From Elysia chlorotica (taxonomy: Eukaryota > Mollusca > Gastropoda > Plakobranchidae), in NCBI GenBank assembly GCA_003991915.1, contig RQTK01000793.1:9438-73437 (forward strand): a stretch of 64,000 nt of DNA, given 5' to 3'. The notes beneath the pieces are model-generated. The model did not search any database, was not told the DNA's origin, and saw only the letters and a list, made by a program, of their open reading frames with translations. This document shows positions 1 through 11,698 of the stretch, one piece after another. The number at the start of each line of letters is the position of its first letter. Position 1 is the stretch's first letter. The translations under genes and the position numbers were made by a program.

Positions 1-803
1 AAACTTCGGGTTGCCAAGAGGGAAATTAAACAAATCTGAAAACTTGAAGTGAACCTCAGGTTGCTTCAAAACCACGCCGTTGATAATAAGATAATCTTAT
101 GTTTTGATTTACTGATACTATTTTATAAAGAGATCAAACATACAGTGTATGCTCCTATGGAGCTAATTACATTTTTCAAGCCTCAGCACATGTAATTATT
201 ATTTATATGAACAGTTATTTAAAGGTGTATTTTATCATAACACGATTTTTAAATAGAGAAGCCGTTAAGCAGTTCTTTTTAGGAGGAGCTAAATTTAAAG
301 CCTATAGTGCGAGTTCTTCTTGCCCCATTATCAGGTGGAATTGTTGAAATAATGTGGCGGGATTGCATTTCAGTTTTTCCATGAAATCCTTTTAACTTCT
401 TGATGATGGTTCGAATTTTGAGAAGATCATCATTGATGGAGAGCATAGGTTCTTTTTTTAGGGTCTAAGACAATAGTAATGGCTGGCATAAAACACAAGC
501 TCACGTGGGACTAATCTTTTTAAAATTAAAACATAAAAACAAAAAGACAGAGGTGAAAATTAACACATTCAGAAAGTTTATTGGGATAAAGGGGTTTACA
601 TTGCACCGGGGACAGGAACCCACCTTGGCACTGATAACTCCAACCATTCAATTAGAAAAAAATTGTACGCTTTAAAAAAAAATATAAGCAAAGGATCATG
701 TTGATCTTTATTGGTATCCTTGACCAGGTGCAGCAAGGCAGTCTCCTCAGCCTTATGGTTCCTTTTCAAATCACACAGTAACTGCCCACACAAGACGCCA
801 AGT

Positions 804-805
<2 letters not shown>
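1..805. other. gene-poor left edge
   Basis: AT-rich DNA. The only long open frame (minus strand, 596-800) ends in a few non-repetitive residues after a GA-repeat translation and matches nothing I recognise. Two AATAAA hexamers on the minus strand near 577 and 705 could belong to the 3' end of a gene, but no convincing coding exon is visible. Confidence 0.5.
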
Positions 806-860
<55 letters not shown>

Positions 861-906
861 CTCTGCTTTCTCTCTCTCTCTCTCTCTCTGTTTCTCTCTC
901 TCTCTG

Positions 907-959
<53 letters not shown>

Positions 960-1012
960 CTGTCTGTCTGTCTCTGTCTGTCTCTGTCTGTCTCTGTCTG
1001 TCTCTGTATTTC
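806..1012. repeat. (CT)n / (CTGT)n microsatellite
   Basis: About 200 bp of almost pure CT dinucleotides on the plus strand, grading at the right end into CTGT and CTCTGT units. It produces long serine/leucine or arginine/glutamate open frames that are artefacts of the repeat. Confidence 0.95.
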
Positions 1013-2084
1013 TATTCTTGACAGCGAAATCAACATTCATCATACATCTTTATTGCTAAAAAAATTCATTGGCATCTGAACATAATCTACAAATTATTAT
1101 ATATGAATTATGTATTTGCAATGTAAACGCTACCAGGATTTCTTGGAAAGAAATATACCTGTGACAACTAACCACAAAATTGGCATCGTTATCAGCACTG
1201 CCATTAGAGCTTGCATTGTCTAGTGCATAGCCAACCTCCTGAAATGAGGAGCATAAATAACAACGAAAAATTAATTATGTGATAAAGTGTGAAAAGTAAA
1301 CTCCTTACATCCTGACTTGGCTACTCTACTGTTATTGCAGTGTTTTACATACCACTGTACATAAAATAATTTTCATAGTTTTAAATACCTTCGGCTTTTA
1401 CTTGAACAATAAATCTATATCATCCGTTTATAAGTGTCTGAAAATAGCCATCTTGACCAAAAGTATATAATTATTATTATAATGAAGTTTTATTCGACTC
1501 ATTGAAGTTCTATGGATAGTTAGTTTTCTTCAACTGAAAATTAAAATATTACAGCAGTAGTTTGAGTAAAATAATGGATATATTCAGTTGTATTCAAATA
1601 ACATTGAACAATTACTCTTACTAAGCACCATTCAACATCATTATAGCTTGACCTTTACGTGTAGCCTACATATTGACGCAAGTATAATACCTATAAACTA
1701 TTATATTAATTGCTAAGGGCAGAAGTACTCTCAAATCTAGTGATAAATAAAGGTAATGTGTATCGTTTATTTTTCTTTTTTTTTCGTTTCATAGGTTTGG
1801 TCTGTTTTGTTTTTAGATCGTGTCTATCGGAAACAAAATCTTCTATTAATTATAATTTAGAGGCTATATAGATAGATAGGCCCGTATTATCTTGGCACTG
1901 TGATTCAATGGTATAAAACCGCTCATTTACCCAGTAGAAATTATTTTAATATGGTTTTTTGAAATGAATGATTGACATCACATTGTTCCAATGGGCTAAG
2001 AGTGTTGAAATAAAGATTAAAAAAAAGGTTAGAGAAGATAGATTTAGATAGCTAGACTAATCAGTATTTTTTTATAGTAATCCA
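1013..2084. other. non-coding stretch
   Basis: AT-rich sequence with no long open frame. On the minus strand around 1158-1238 a short open stretch follows a good polypyrimidine-AG acceptor, but no homology is recognisable and no partner exon is seen. Confidence 0.4.
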
Positions 2085-2210
2085 ATTGAGTTGAGTTCAG
2101 TTGTGTTGTGGACGGACCCCAAGACTAACGTCACATACAAGACAGTGCAGGTACGTAGACCTGGACTACTGTCTCAGACGCTCACATTAAATTGACACTG
2201 ACGAAATAGA
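2085..2210 (-). repeat. SINE copy, decayed
   Basis: Reverse-complement fragment of the window's common tRNA-derived SINE. It keeps the 'gtggacggaccccaagact' block and the 'ctcacattaaattgacact' block, but the interior has diverged and the tRNA-like head is missing. Confidence 0.6.
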
Positions 2211-2739
2211 ACAATTAAATTAAAACTCGATAGTTCATCCCCTCAATGTATTTTTGTTGTTGTCCAGCATTAGTAAATTTGTAGTATAATTATTTAATAC
2301 CTCTGTGAACTACAATAAAAATGCTACTGGATGGGTTAGTACTATAACTATATTCTAGATAAGAAACAAACCCTTCAATTCCACAACTGCAATAGCAATC
2401 CGTAATGGTAACAATGCGCTCAGACTCTCTGAAAGATGGTATTAACCGCACGAATTTAACTATGTGACAAGTTTGTGGTTGTTTGTTTGGCGATATCTAT
2501 AGACGAAGAGAAGGGGAGAGAGAGGAACGGGAGATGAGAGAGATAGAGATGGATAGAGAGAAGACGAGAAGACTGGAGATAGATCTAGATCTATCTATGC
2601 GTTGTTAGTTTGTTCTCCTTTTCAGTGTTTACAATCTAATGCTTCTAGTCAACTGGGGTAATGCCCCTTGTAATCTCGCAAAATCGGCACGTACCGATCA
2701 AATCGGTACAAATAGGCAGGTCTGTTATGCTGCCACACA

Positions 2740-2932
2740 TGGCGTCAGCACTATAACTATTGTGGACCAGCCCTCGGACTAATGTATGGCAATTTTATGT
2801 GCTGCCACACAGGAGAATGTGCGGGGATACCATGTAACCATGACTTCTGTCTCAACAGGTCACATTAAACTGACACCTACCCAACCTGTAAGGGGCATAG
2901 TTGCTCGAAACCCGGACCTCCGTTGGCCAAGG
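2740..2932 (-). repeat. SINE copy, nearly full length
   Basis: Antisense copy of the same SINE. The body is clear: poly-A-less tail, 'attttatgtgctgccacac' block, 'ggtcacattaaactgacacc' block. The tRNA-like head is decayed but a remnant of the B box is recognisable ('ctcgaaacccggacc'). Confidence 0.7.
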
Positions 2933-3188
2933 TAAACAACACTGCATAAATATGAAATCACAAGAAATAGTGACTTTTATAGTCTAATAATCAATGGCAA
3001 GTCTGTGTACCATAATAATTTACTAATATATGTACCACGCTACTCTTTTTCTCTGGACCTTCGCTTGGTCATGTCTCTCTGAGTCTCTCTCTTTCTTTGA
3101 TGTCCATCCTTCTGTGATATATTATATTCGTTTAAAAATTATTTTTTAGCACCATAAAGAGAGCAAATGAGAGGCAGACAAGGAGAGA

Positions 3189-3417
3189 GTTCAGTTGGTT
3201 TTTTTAATGTCCAACATCAGCATGTTTAAGCTATATTATAGATGGGCCCAAAGACTGACGTCTGACAATTTTATGTGCTGCCACACAAGAGACAGAATGC
3301 CAGTCACATTAAAAGATACCAAGCCGACCAGTAAGAGAGGGGTGGGGGAAATCGCCTAGATTCGAACTATGAACCCCTGCGTTAGAAGCTGATGTTCTAC
3401 CCCTGGGCTGCCGCGCC
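3189..3417 (-). repeat. SINE copy, full length
   Basis: Antisense full-length copy. It runs from the 3' end motif ('cagttggtttttttaatgtc') through the conserved body to a tRNA-like head whose reverse complement carries an A-box-like segment and a B box near 3360-3372. It ends in the GC-rich start of the family. Confidence 0.8.
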
Positions 3418-3429
3418 TGAGAGAGAAAG

Positions 3430-6404
3430 AGAGAGGGAAAGATATGAGGTCTAGACTCTAGATCTACTTATAGATTTGTCTGGTCTGGGAATAGATCTAG
3501 ATCTAGATTAGATCTAAATCTAGAGTCTGGGTTTGAGTCTCGATGAATACTATACCTGAGTCTGTAGACTGTAGTCAACTTTGAATCCCACTTTAACTTG
3601 AGAGCTCACGGATATCACTCGATTCAACTAATTTAGACAGAAGGAAGGGTTTTTTGAAGACAGGCCTACTGTAAATTTACTGCGGAACAATTGACAAAAC
3701 ATTAATCTGATCTATCTGGCTTAAAATTATGGTCCCAAAATTATAGAGAAATGATTCTTCACACACACAAAAAAAAGATCTAGATCTAGATCTAGGCCTA
3801 ATAAAGGTTATAGAGCCTAAATTCTAGATATAACAGAACAAAGCGCGTTTTAATTTTTTTTAAACATGACTCAGTAGAAAAAGTCTTTCTGAAGGTTCAA
3901 CTATGATTGATGTAGCGGCATCAGGTCTGCGGATCCAGCTAATTCGAAGAAATAAACCTACTTGGTAAGTTGGATAACCTAGACCTAACGGCTAACGGCC
4001 AACTAATGAACTAGACTAATCAAAGAGATTCCCCTATAAATAACCTAGACCAATGAACACCCAGAATTTTTTTTTTATTATTGAAAGAAGAGTTCTTTAG
4101 AGAGAACATGCTTTATCTTTCGTTCATTTAAAATAAGCCTGTGTTGTTTAATGCGCTTTGCTATACGTACTATAAACTACTTATTTGTTTTTGTTCCAAT
4201 AAAACTGTTTCGTCCGGACGCTGAATAAAGGGGACATACATTTTTTAACTAGAAAAGGTAAAAGTCTTTTCTTTCCGAGTCTTAAACAAATTCCTGACTT
4301 TAATTTGAGCATCTGTAATCATCAATAAACCCAACTTTATTTCTTAAAAGAAACCATAAGACCTATAGGACCAGGTAAGACATAACCATATTGCAGGTAG
4401 ATATATTTTTAAAACCTCTAGATTTGATTGTATGCTGCTTTAAAAAAAAAGGGGGTTGAATTATTTGCCCTTATCAATACTTTTTGTTGTTGAATTATGT
4501 GCTCTTATTAATACTTTTTTGTGTTGGGGGCAGGCGCTTAAAAAAGTTTAGAATCCTATATGATTACAAGAAAAGCAATAATTTATTACTGATCAATAAA
4601 TTGTAAGATCCTATTGTTTTATATTTTTAAATGGCACTGTATTGTCAAATATAACCTGCAGGGGTGTGACTAAGGGGTACAAATAATAGAGCGTTTGTCC
4701 GCAAGTTTCTTGGTTCAAAATACATACCGGTATCAAATTTGTCCCTTACTGATAGGGTCGTTGTTGGTAAAAACCTCACATGAAATTGCTAGATATTAAG
4801 AAACTAACTTAACTAAAAACATAGAAAAGTGGTAGAGCCCTGCTTTGATGGCGTTTTTTCTTTCATATTGTTGGAATAATGTGACTGGGCAGTCCCGGGT
4901 ACCCCAATCTGGGGCGCTGTGTTCAATATAGACTAACTGCTGACATAATTATGACGTTAAGAAATCAACCTTATTCTTTATTTGATTTGTGAAAAAACAG
5001 ATATCTTATTCTTAGTCATTTATGTGCAGGAGTCTGCTGTTTGAACCCTATCTAAAACCATCATCTCGATAAAAATAGAATTCTTAGAAAAACCTTGAGG
5101 ACGTAATTTCCTCCTTAATATGTAAACAAGCAAATGTTGACGAGTTTGGTTTTAAGTTTATTGTATTGTTTCTTTGTATTTCATTACCAAGGCGTCACAG
5201 CACCTCGAAATGTAGTGCATATCAGGGGGAAATCCGACACCTAATCTCCAAGTTTGATAACTGTAGAAGCCGCAGTGACAACACCAAAAAAAGTAATACA
5301 GATAGCGAATCTTCTGATAGAAGTTCCTTAACTTTGTTCCTTCTTCATTCATACTCTCCCTCTCGCTATCTCCCCACTCTCTCTGTCAATCCTTCTCTTT
5401 TTTTCTCATGCTTTCTATGTATCTTTTTCTATCTTTTATTCTTTCAATTTTATGTTCTGTCTATTACATCCCCTACTTTCCCATGCATTACTCTCACCTC
5501 TTCAATTGTTTTTCTCTTTTTATCCAAATGGCATCTCACACACCTGAGCACAAAAAGTACAATGTTATATTTTTGGCATATTGCAAAGCCTGAATATGGT
5601 ATAATAAAAAATTCATCGAATTGACTTAAAGATGTTCTTCATATGTATAATTTTTATATGTAATCTTTTTTCGGTTGTAAAATTTATAATTATATGAAGG
5701 GATTTCAAACTTTTTTAGATTAAAAAATAAACTCCATACAAATGGGTGGCTGTACATTTATTTAAAAATTTAGTCTTAAAAAAAAATTGATATAAAGCAA
5801 AAGAATACACTATGGTTCTCATAAGAAAATGAATATGATTACTGAACAGTTTACAGTTTCTGCCTTGCTTTTAGTGATGACCCAAAAACAATTATTGTAT
5901 ATAGATAAATGAAGCGAACCTTAAAGCAGTGGTGTAAAATATGTCAGGATAAAGCAAGGAATAATTTAAAAAAATTTCCCCAGGTAATGATGGATCATGT
6001 CAAGTTCTTTGCTCTACACCCCAAAAAGCCTTCAGAACGGAAACGCCCCTCAGCTTGGATGAGACATCCGCTTTGGACAACTTAGCCAGCAGCAGATATT
6101 CTTTGAATAAGTTGGTGACAATGTAGATTTAAAGTGAGCAGATACACCATGTCCAACACTGCCAGACTATTCAGCTCTATCAATCATGCATGACGGAGGC
6201 TCAATACAAAACATGTTTGGATTCTGGTTCCAGTCGCAGTTCAACTTGAGACCACAGAAGTTTTAAGTCTGCTGTGCTGTGTGGCCTGTTCTTCTTGTGA
6301 TGAACCAGAAAGTATTTAGAAACTCAGTGACACTTGAGGAAAATTAGCAGAAAGAGTAATACATGCAGTACTAAGTTAAAATGGTAGAAAGCATGATTTC
6401 ATTC
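3430..6404. other. non-coding, AGATCT-rich in part
   Basis: No convincing gene. The left part (3440-3800) is rich in AGATCT/TCTAGA runs. Around 4660-4770 there may be a very decayed SINE (tRNA-like segment followed by a short relic of the body). The open frame at 5166-5624 is pyrimidine-rich and has no recognisable domain. Confidence 0.4.
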
Positions 6405-6495
6405 GGGTTGAGTTGATTTAATGTCCAACATCAGCACTTAGGCTTTATTGTGGCCGGAACCCAAGACTAATGTCTGAAAATTGTATGTGCTAAAT
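6405..6495 (-). repeat. SINE 3' fragment
   Basis: Antisense 3' half of the SINE: the 'gttgagttgatttaatgtc' tail, the 'caacatcagcac' block and the 'cccaagactaatgtctgaaa' block, truncated where the head should follow. Confidence 0.7.
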
Positions 6496-6913
6496 TTACT
6501 CGGTGAAATCGTAGAAAACTCAATTATTCTTAAGAAATTTTACTGATATATAAATTCAGGGCAGTGACGATAACTAAGAAATTTCATTGCACTCCTTTTA
6601 ATTACAATACTTAACGATGGTTAAGATTTTTACGGTGTTCGAAAGGATTCCATGTATTTTCTTATTCGAGAAACTTGGACAAAATAAATAAGTTGGCACT
6701 TAACATCAATATCGTTTATCAAGATACTGAAGATCACTTAAATCAAAATACACTGATGTTTGTTGGAAAGGCATCGGAGAATAGCTCAAACATAGCAAAC
6801 CTGACTGATAATATATGAAGGCCAACGTCATTTTAGTTCCACTTAGGAAGGGGATGGTAGTGGGGGTGGGACATTCAAAATTGCGCTAGGGGCAATCACA
6901 AGGTTTTTATCTC

Positions 6914-6917
6914 TCTT

Positions 6918-6967
<50 letters not shown>

Positions 6968-7034
6968 TCTCTCTCATTTTCTCTCACTTACTTTTTCGCT
7001 CTTTCTCTCTCTCTCTCTCTTCTCTCTTTTTCTG
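6914..7034. repeat. (CT)n microsatellite
   Basis: Interrupted CT array on the plus strand, directly left of a diverged duplicated segment. A weaker CT tract at about 7509-7540 stands in the same place relative to the second copy. Confidence 0.9.
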
Positions 7035-7850
7035 AAATCCGAATTAATTTTTATAAGATCTTTTTTTGATCATAGGACTGACATTGTGAAGTAGTTTTAA
7101 AAAATCACTAAATTTTATAACCTTTTTTATAATGAAACATTTAAAGGGTTAAAACCGATATTTGGGCAGTGATTCTTATGGGTCATATATTGAAATAGTA
7201 GAAAATAAAATACGTCACCTGCTTTTTATGTTTACATTGAGATATATTTATGTGGTTCGAGACTTGCGCCAAGTTAGTTTTTATGTGAGAATCTTACCGC
7301 ATGTATCGGAATTGCCTAAGTATAGATCGTTTACATTGCAAACAGCTGCGCGCATCTATTAAATATTTCACTGTTGTATCTGGGTTTCATGTTTTTTGTC
7401 TTTATTTTTAATCGCAAACCAACTGATCCACTAACCTGCACTCAACCTCACGCTGGTTCAACAGTGAAAGAGTAGAGATGCGCCCGTCAAAATAATTTAA
7501 GATACTATCTCTCTCTACCTCTATCTCTTTGTCTCTTAACACATTTTTAAAGGAATCCAGGTTAGTTTTATAAGACTTGTGTGTATGACCATGGTACTGA
7601 CTTTGCGATATAGTTGTTAAAATTAACTTTTTTTTTCATAATGGAAATTTTAAAGTTTTAAGACCGGTATCCCAGTAAACAAAATCTACCAATACCGAGT
7701 TCTATGGGTCGTGTATTTAAAACAGTGGAAAACGTGCCACCTGATTTTTCAATTTGAGCTATTTACATTTGGTTTGAGACTAGGGCCAAGTAAGAGCATC
7801 TTGCCACATGTATCGATATTGCATTTGTATAGACCATTAAGAATTTATTT
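7030..7850. repeat. diverged direct duplication, two copies ~480 bp apart
   Basis: Segment 7036-7340 and segment 7555-7840 align through shared landmarks in the same order: 'ttttataaga', 'gactgac', 'cataatgga/ataatgaaa', 'atgggtc', 'gccaagt', 'catgtatcg', 'tatagac'. Each follows a CT tract. Many substitutions and small indels separate them, so the duplication is old. No coding function is apparent. Confidence 0.65.
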
Positions 7851-7869
7851 TGCTTTCGTAGGAAAGATT

Positions 7870-8100
7870 GAGGGGGTGTAAGGATAGAGCGTTGATCATC
7901 ATTCAAGAAGAGGCCGGTTCAAAACCCATGATCATTTAAAATGTATATGCATGACTATGTCCCATTATGGTTTGGTAGTTGTCAGCATAATGTGACTGAA
8001 AGATACGTATTAATTATCATAGCACGTAAAACTGTCAGACGTTAGCCTTTGGACCTATCTGCAACAAGCCTTGCTTCTAACGTTGGACATTTTAGAAACT
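7870..8100 (+). repeat. SINE copy, decayed
   Basis: Sense-strand relic. A B-box-like 'ggttcaaaaccc' lies near 7917. The body blocks 'cataatgtgactga' and 'aactgtcagacgttag' follow, and the end motif 'aacgttggacatt' closes it. Confidence 0.6.
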
Positions 8101-8208
8101 AGGTTCAATTCTATCTATGCCTCTTACTGTCTCTTTCTGATTCCCACGTGACAACCTAATACAACCATTGAAGTAATTTTATATGGAACACGCCACCATA
8201 TAAATAGC

Positions 8209-8970
8209 ATGCCTAATCAAAACATTTCAATAGATAAAAGCACAGTTGAAGTTTGTAATACGGCAGAAAGTCTAGGCTTGATTCTTGACTGTTCTCTTAC
8301 TATGGATGACCACATCAACAACATAACTAGAATATTAAATTTCAAACTTCAGAATATCAATCAAATGAAGAAATACTTTGACTCTGAGTCACATAAAACA
8401 GTGGTGTGTGCATTTGTGTCATCAGTATCACGCCTAGACTATTGCAATTCTTTGTTAACCGGTCTTCTTAGTTGTCGAGGGGGCGTGGTGGCTCTGGGGT
8501 AGAACATCAGCTTCCGACGCAAAAGATCAGAGTGCGAGCCTTGGCGATTTCACTCCCTACTGGTTGGGTCGGTGTCACTGTCAGTTTAATGTAACCCCGC
8601 CCCGTCTCGTGTGCGGCAGCAAATAAAGTTGTCAGACGTCAGTCTTGGGGTCCGTCCACAATATAGCCTATATAGTGCTGATGTTGGAAGTTAAAACCAA
8701 CTCAACTCAACCCTCTAGTTGTCGAATACAAAAATTACAGAGTCCAAAACAGAGCGTCCAGACTTGTATTAGGATTTATACAAAAAAACCAGTTCTACTC
8801 ATATGCTCAGAACCCTTCATTGGCTCCCCGTTTCAGCTAGAATTGAGTACAAAATTGCTCTTCTTTGTTTTAAAGCGCAAAGTAACAACTCACCCTCCTA
8901 TAATAAAAGAACTTATCTCCCCATACAATCCTGGACGTCAGATATGATCTAAAAACAAACATATTTTGCA
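8209..8970 (+). mobile_element. LINE 3' region (RT C-terminal part), with nested SINE
   Basis: The frame 8209-8468 encodes the region just after the reverse transcriptase palm of a CR1/L2-type non-LTR retrotransposon. It has the 'LGLILDCSLTMDDHI' segment, then 'AFVSSVSRLDYCNSLLTGL', both typical of the thumb/C-terminal part. After the SINE insertion the reading continues in other frames: 'LRTLHWLPVSARIEYKIALL' is clear at about 8810-8868. The 24.2-kb LINE fragment ends just where this one's homology begins, so both probably derive from one family. It is a dead fragment, with frameshifts after the SINE and no 5' part. Confidence 0.8.
8479..8715 (+). repeat. SINE, full length, with target-site duplication
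   Basis: Inserted in the LINE fragment and flanked by the 10-bp direct repeat TAGTTGTCGA at 8469-8478 and 8716-8725, so both ends are defined. It starts with a GC-rich tRNA-like head (A-box-like 'tggctctggggtagaac', B-box-like 'gagtgcgagcc'). It has the body with 'ctggttgggtcggtgtca', 'ccccgtctcgtgtg' and 'gtcagacgtcagtcttgggg', and ends in 'aaccaactcaactcaacc'. The 237-bp length gives the reference length of the family here. Confidence 0.92.
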
Positions 8971-9790
8971 CACTCCTAGGACCATGGTGGTCTTGCGGCT
9001 GATTGCATCAGTGGATACGCTACCATACCACTGGCTTTGAATGAAAACTGAAGGCGGTCGAGGTAGTTCTCTGCTTCACATTTTAGAAGTTTTAGCATAA
9101 ATTTTTAAAATCTTTTCATAACAACTTTGATCAAGGCTTAAAGGTCGAAGAACATTCATGTTTGTGAACACTTATCTTTTTAGAGACTATATTTTCCACT
9201 GTCTGTCATATTGATGGTATTTGGGACGGACGCAATGAGGTGTTAAAAAAGGATGTAAAAAAAGTCTGCCAATTTCGTTCAGCGGTGTTTTAGAATGTTT
9301 CCACCATTTTTGTCAGGACCTTTAGCCTTGTAACCATTAACGCTCTTGAAGCACAAACATATTTTTATTCTGTATGCATATCTTTGTCATTGTTCAGACT
9401 TAATTCATTTGTAAGTCCTTACAATTCATGTGGATGAAGTCATATGCATACATGGCGACGAACGTTGAAGTGCCTGAGACTTGGCTATCACATTATATTG
9501 CCACCGCCCAAACCAGCAGGCACAATAAACAAACAAAAACGCATCCACTAAACTAGGATTTGAAACCACGGACTTCCTGCATGGAACATTACATCACTAA
9601 ACCAAGCCCCACCACGCTCCCACTGACTTCTTGGATATTCACTCATATTGACTATATACAATATATAAATATATATATATATCTCTCTCTCTCTATAGTT
9701 TTGGAGGAAACCTATCATAAAACCCACTCCCAAAGAGTATACAAAATAAGAAAGAAAGCTTCCCAAATTATTGTCTGTGAACTAACCCCT
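8970..9790. other. non-coding; tRNA-like relic
   Basis: No gene seen. About 9552-9640 reads on the minus strand as a possible tRNA-like segment with a B-box-like 'ggtttcaaatcc'. It may be the head of another, decayed SINE family. Confidence 0.35.
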
Positions 9791-9975
9791 TTCAAAGACA
9801 TGTATATTTTACAAGTAATGAGTAAAGCTAAATGTATAACATCAAACATAAACGACCCTCTTCATAGTGAATATGAAACATCACAAAAAAGTAGCAGATT
9901 ACAAAAAAAAAGGGCCAGAACAGACAGATATAAAAACTCGTTTGTTCCAGCATCCGTTAGATTGCTGCAATATTC
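9790..9975 (+). mobile_element. LINE 3'-terminal coding fragment
   Basis: The plus-strand frame contains 'DPLHSEYE', followed by a basic segment and 'RYKNSFVPASVRLL'. This is the usual last coding motif of many Jockey/CR1-group LINEs (basic stretch, then 'SF(V/I)P.A(V/I)RLLN'). Nothing upstream in the frame looks like reverse transcriptase, so it is a short 3' remnant. A decayed SINE follows directly. Confidence 0.55.
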
Positions 9976-9989
9976 TTATTCGTTAGTCT

Positions 9990-10172
9990 GCGGGTCGGGA
10001 AAACCGCGGTGGGGTCTCATGATTGGCAGATTTGTCCAATTTCGTTTACTGTATCCCCGCTCTGTTTGTGTGTGGCGGCACAAAAAAATTGTCAAGACGT
10101 CTGTCTTAAGATCCGTCCGCAGTATAGTCTAATAAATGCTGACGCTGGGCGTTGGGCCAACTTAATTCAACG
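9990..10172 (+). repeat. SINE 3' part, decayed
   Basis: Sense-strand remnant. 'tatccccgctctgtttgtgt' corresponds to the 'ccgccctgtctcgtgtg' block, and 'gtcaagacgtctgtcttaag' and 'gctgacgctgggcgtt' to the end of the SINE. The tRNA head is not recognisable. Confidence 0.6.
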
Positions 10173-11698
10173 CCATACTTAGAGGACTTGTGTTTGCATG
10201 CAGTGGTATGTGTATTCTTGTATATGCATGAAGAGGTTGGCAGTGTATAATTTCAACTATTTGACATGTGAATATAAAATTGTTATTTTATTTTATTATC
10301 AGTATTTTTTTCATCTCCCACATTTACAACTAGTGTTGTGATATTGAATCAAATATATTATTGTACAATGAAGAAAAATGCCCCTATAGGATAATAAAGG
10401 CTTATCTTATGTTATATTTTCTCTCTCACTCTCTCTCATATATATAGAGTCATTCCGAGGTAAAAACACCTACATAAATCAAATGAATCACAGTGAGTTC
10501 TTATAATCATTAGAGAGTACAGTAATTTTTTCTGCGTATAGATCGGTTCGTTAAATCTACATAGTACAGATTAAAATCGCATTTAGAAATATTTATTCAC
10601 TTGTTTGGCTTTCAGATGCCTATGAAAATGTCTGATAAAGAGATGAAAACCGCAGCACAGAAATTAGTATACTCAGCATCCACAAACGAATTAGACATAT
10701 CTTTATCAAAATCATGAGCCGCACCATTTTACAACGTTCTTTAAGAAGAACCCAAAGAAATATGCGCAGCGTTACGCCTTTACAGGATTTTCTTCAACAA
10801 ACAAGTCCAACACACGTTCCCAAAATGTTGAAATTGCACCCCGAACATTACTTAGTTCTCAAAGTGTCAAATAGCAGGCAGGAATTATTTTTCAAAGAAC
10901 AACAAGAATAACATGTCAACCTCTCTCTTATGAGCATTATACCAGAATGTTCTCCGCGACCTTGAATAATGAAACATGTGTTGCCACTATCGATGATGGC
11001 TTCAGGAAAATCAAGTAAAGTGCCTGGACCGTAAGGTTAAAAAAACCCAAACACAGACACACACACAAAAAATACAACTACGTGACATAGTTATTAGAAT
11101 ATTAAAACCATTCGATGTGACAACATCATTTCTCTACACCTATAAATAGTTGATAGTTTTATTTACAGAGTGGGCCTAAAACAGAAACCGCTAGCTCACC
11201 CAAACGATGTACACATAATGCGCGCCGTGAACAAAAATTACACCATTTTCAATCTAAATTCGGCACTGGATCTAGTTTAGCTTGGCCTTGGAAGAAACAA
11301 CCACAGTACACTGAAAAGACGACCACCAATCCTACATAGTTATTCGGAATTATTCCGAATAAGCTGTAAAGTTATAAATGGAAGCCTTATATTTTATCAT
11401 ATGCTTTAAATTCTCATATTATTTAAGACAAAAGAAGACCAACTGCATTACTCAGAACTTCCACAAGTTGAATTGTCTTGTTTGTTTTTTTTTTGTTTTT
11501 TTTTTACTACATGCTAATAAAATTCTGCGATTAGTATGAATATTAATTTGAATAAGCACAATAAAAACAATAAGTAAATTGATGATCTGTGACATAATTA
11601 AAAAGGCTCCTGTGATATTAGTACACAAAATCAGGAGCATTTTAATTAAAAGTAAATTGCGAAAAAAAAAAAAAAAAAAAAAGAACAACAACAAAAAC
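10173..11698. other. non-coding / unidentified open frames
   Basis: Small open frames at 10618-10728 and 10714-10911 have no recognisable domain; a pyrimidine-AG precedes the first. A perfect 23-bp palindrome (TTATTCGGAAT-T-ATTCCGAATAA) lies at 11340-11362. A poly-A run at about 11663-11683 is next to the 3' end of the MADF-BESS gene. Confidence 0.4.

Noticed and set aside
596-800. Possible 3' coding exon on the minus strand next to AATAAA motifs
   Set aside because: The frame is mainly an extension of GA-repeat translation; the non-repetitive part matches nothing I know.
806-1012. Long Ser/Leu and Arg/Glu open frames here and at 13.5, 14.3, 17.3, 19.4, 29.9, 31.8 and 47.7 kb
   Set aside because: They are translations of CT/GA microsatellites without codon structure or splice context.
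1158-1238. Possible minus-strand internal exon with a good acceptor (frame beginning EVGYALDN)
   Set aside because: Only about 25-30 residues, unclear donor, no partner exons in the window.
10618-10911. Possible exon after a pyrimidine-AG (frame beginning MPMKMSDKEMK)
   Set aside because: The frame stops after 36 codons, has no donor and no recognisable homology.
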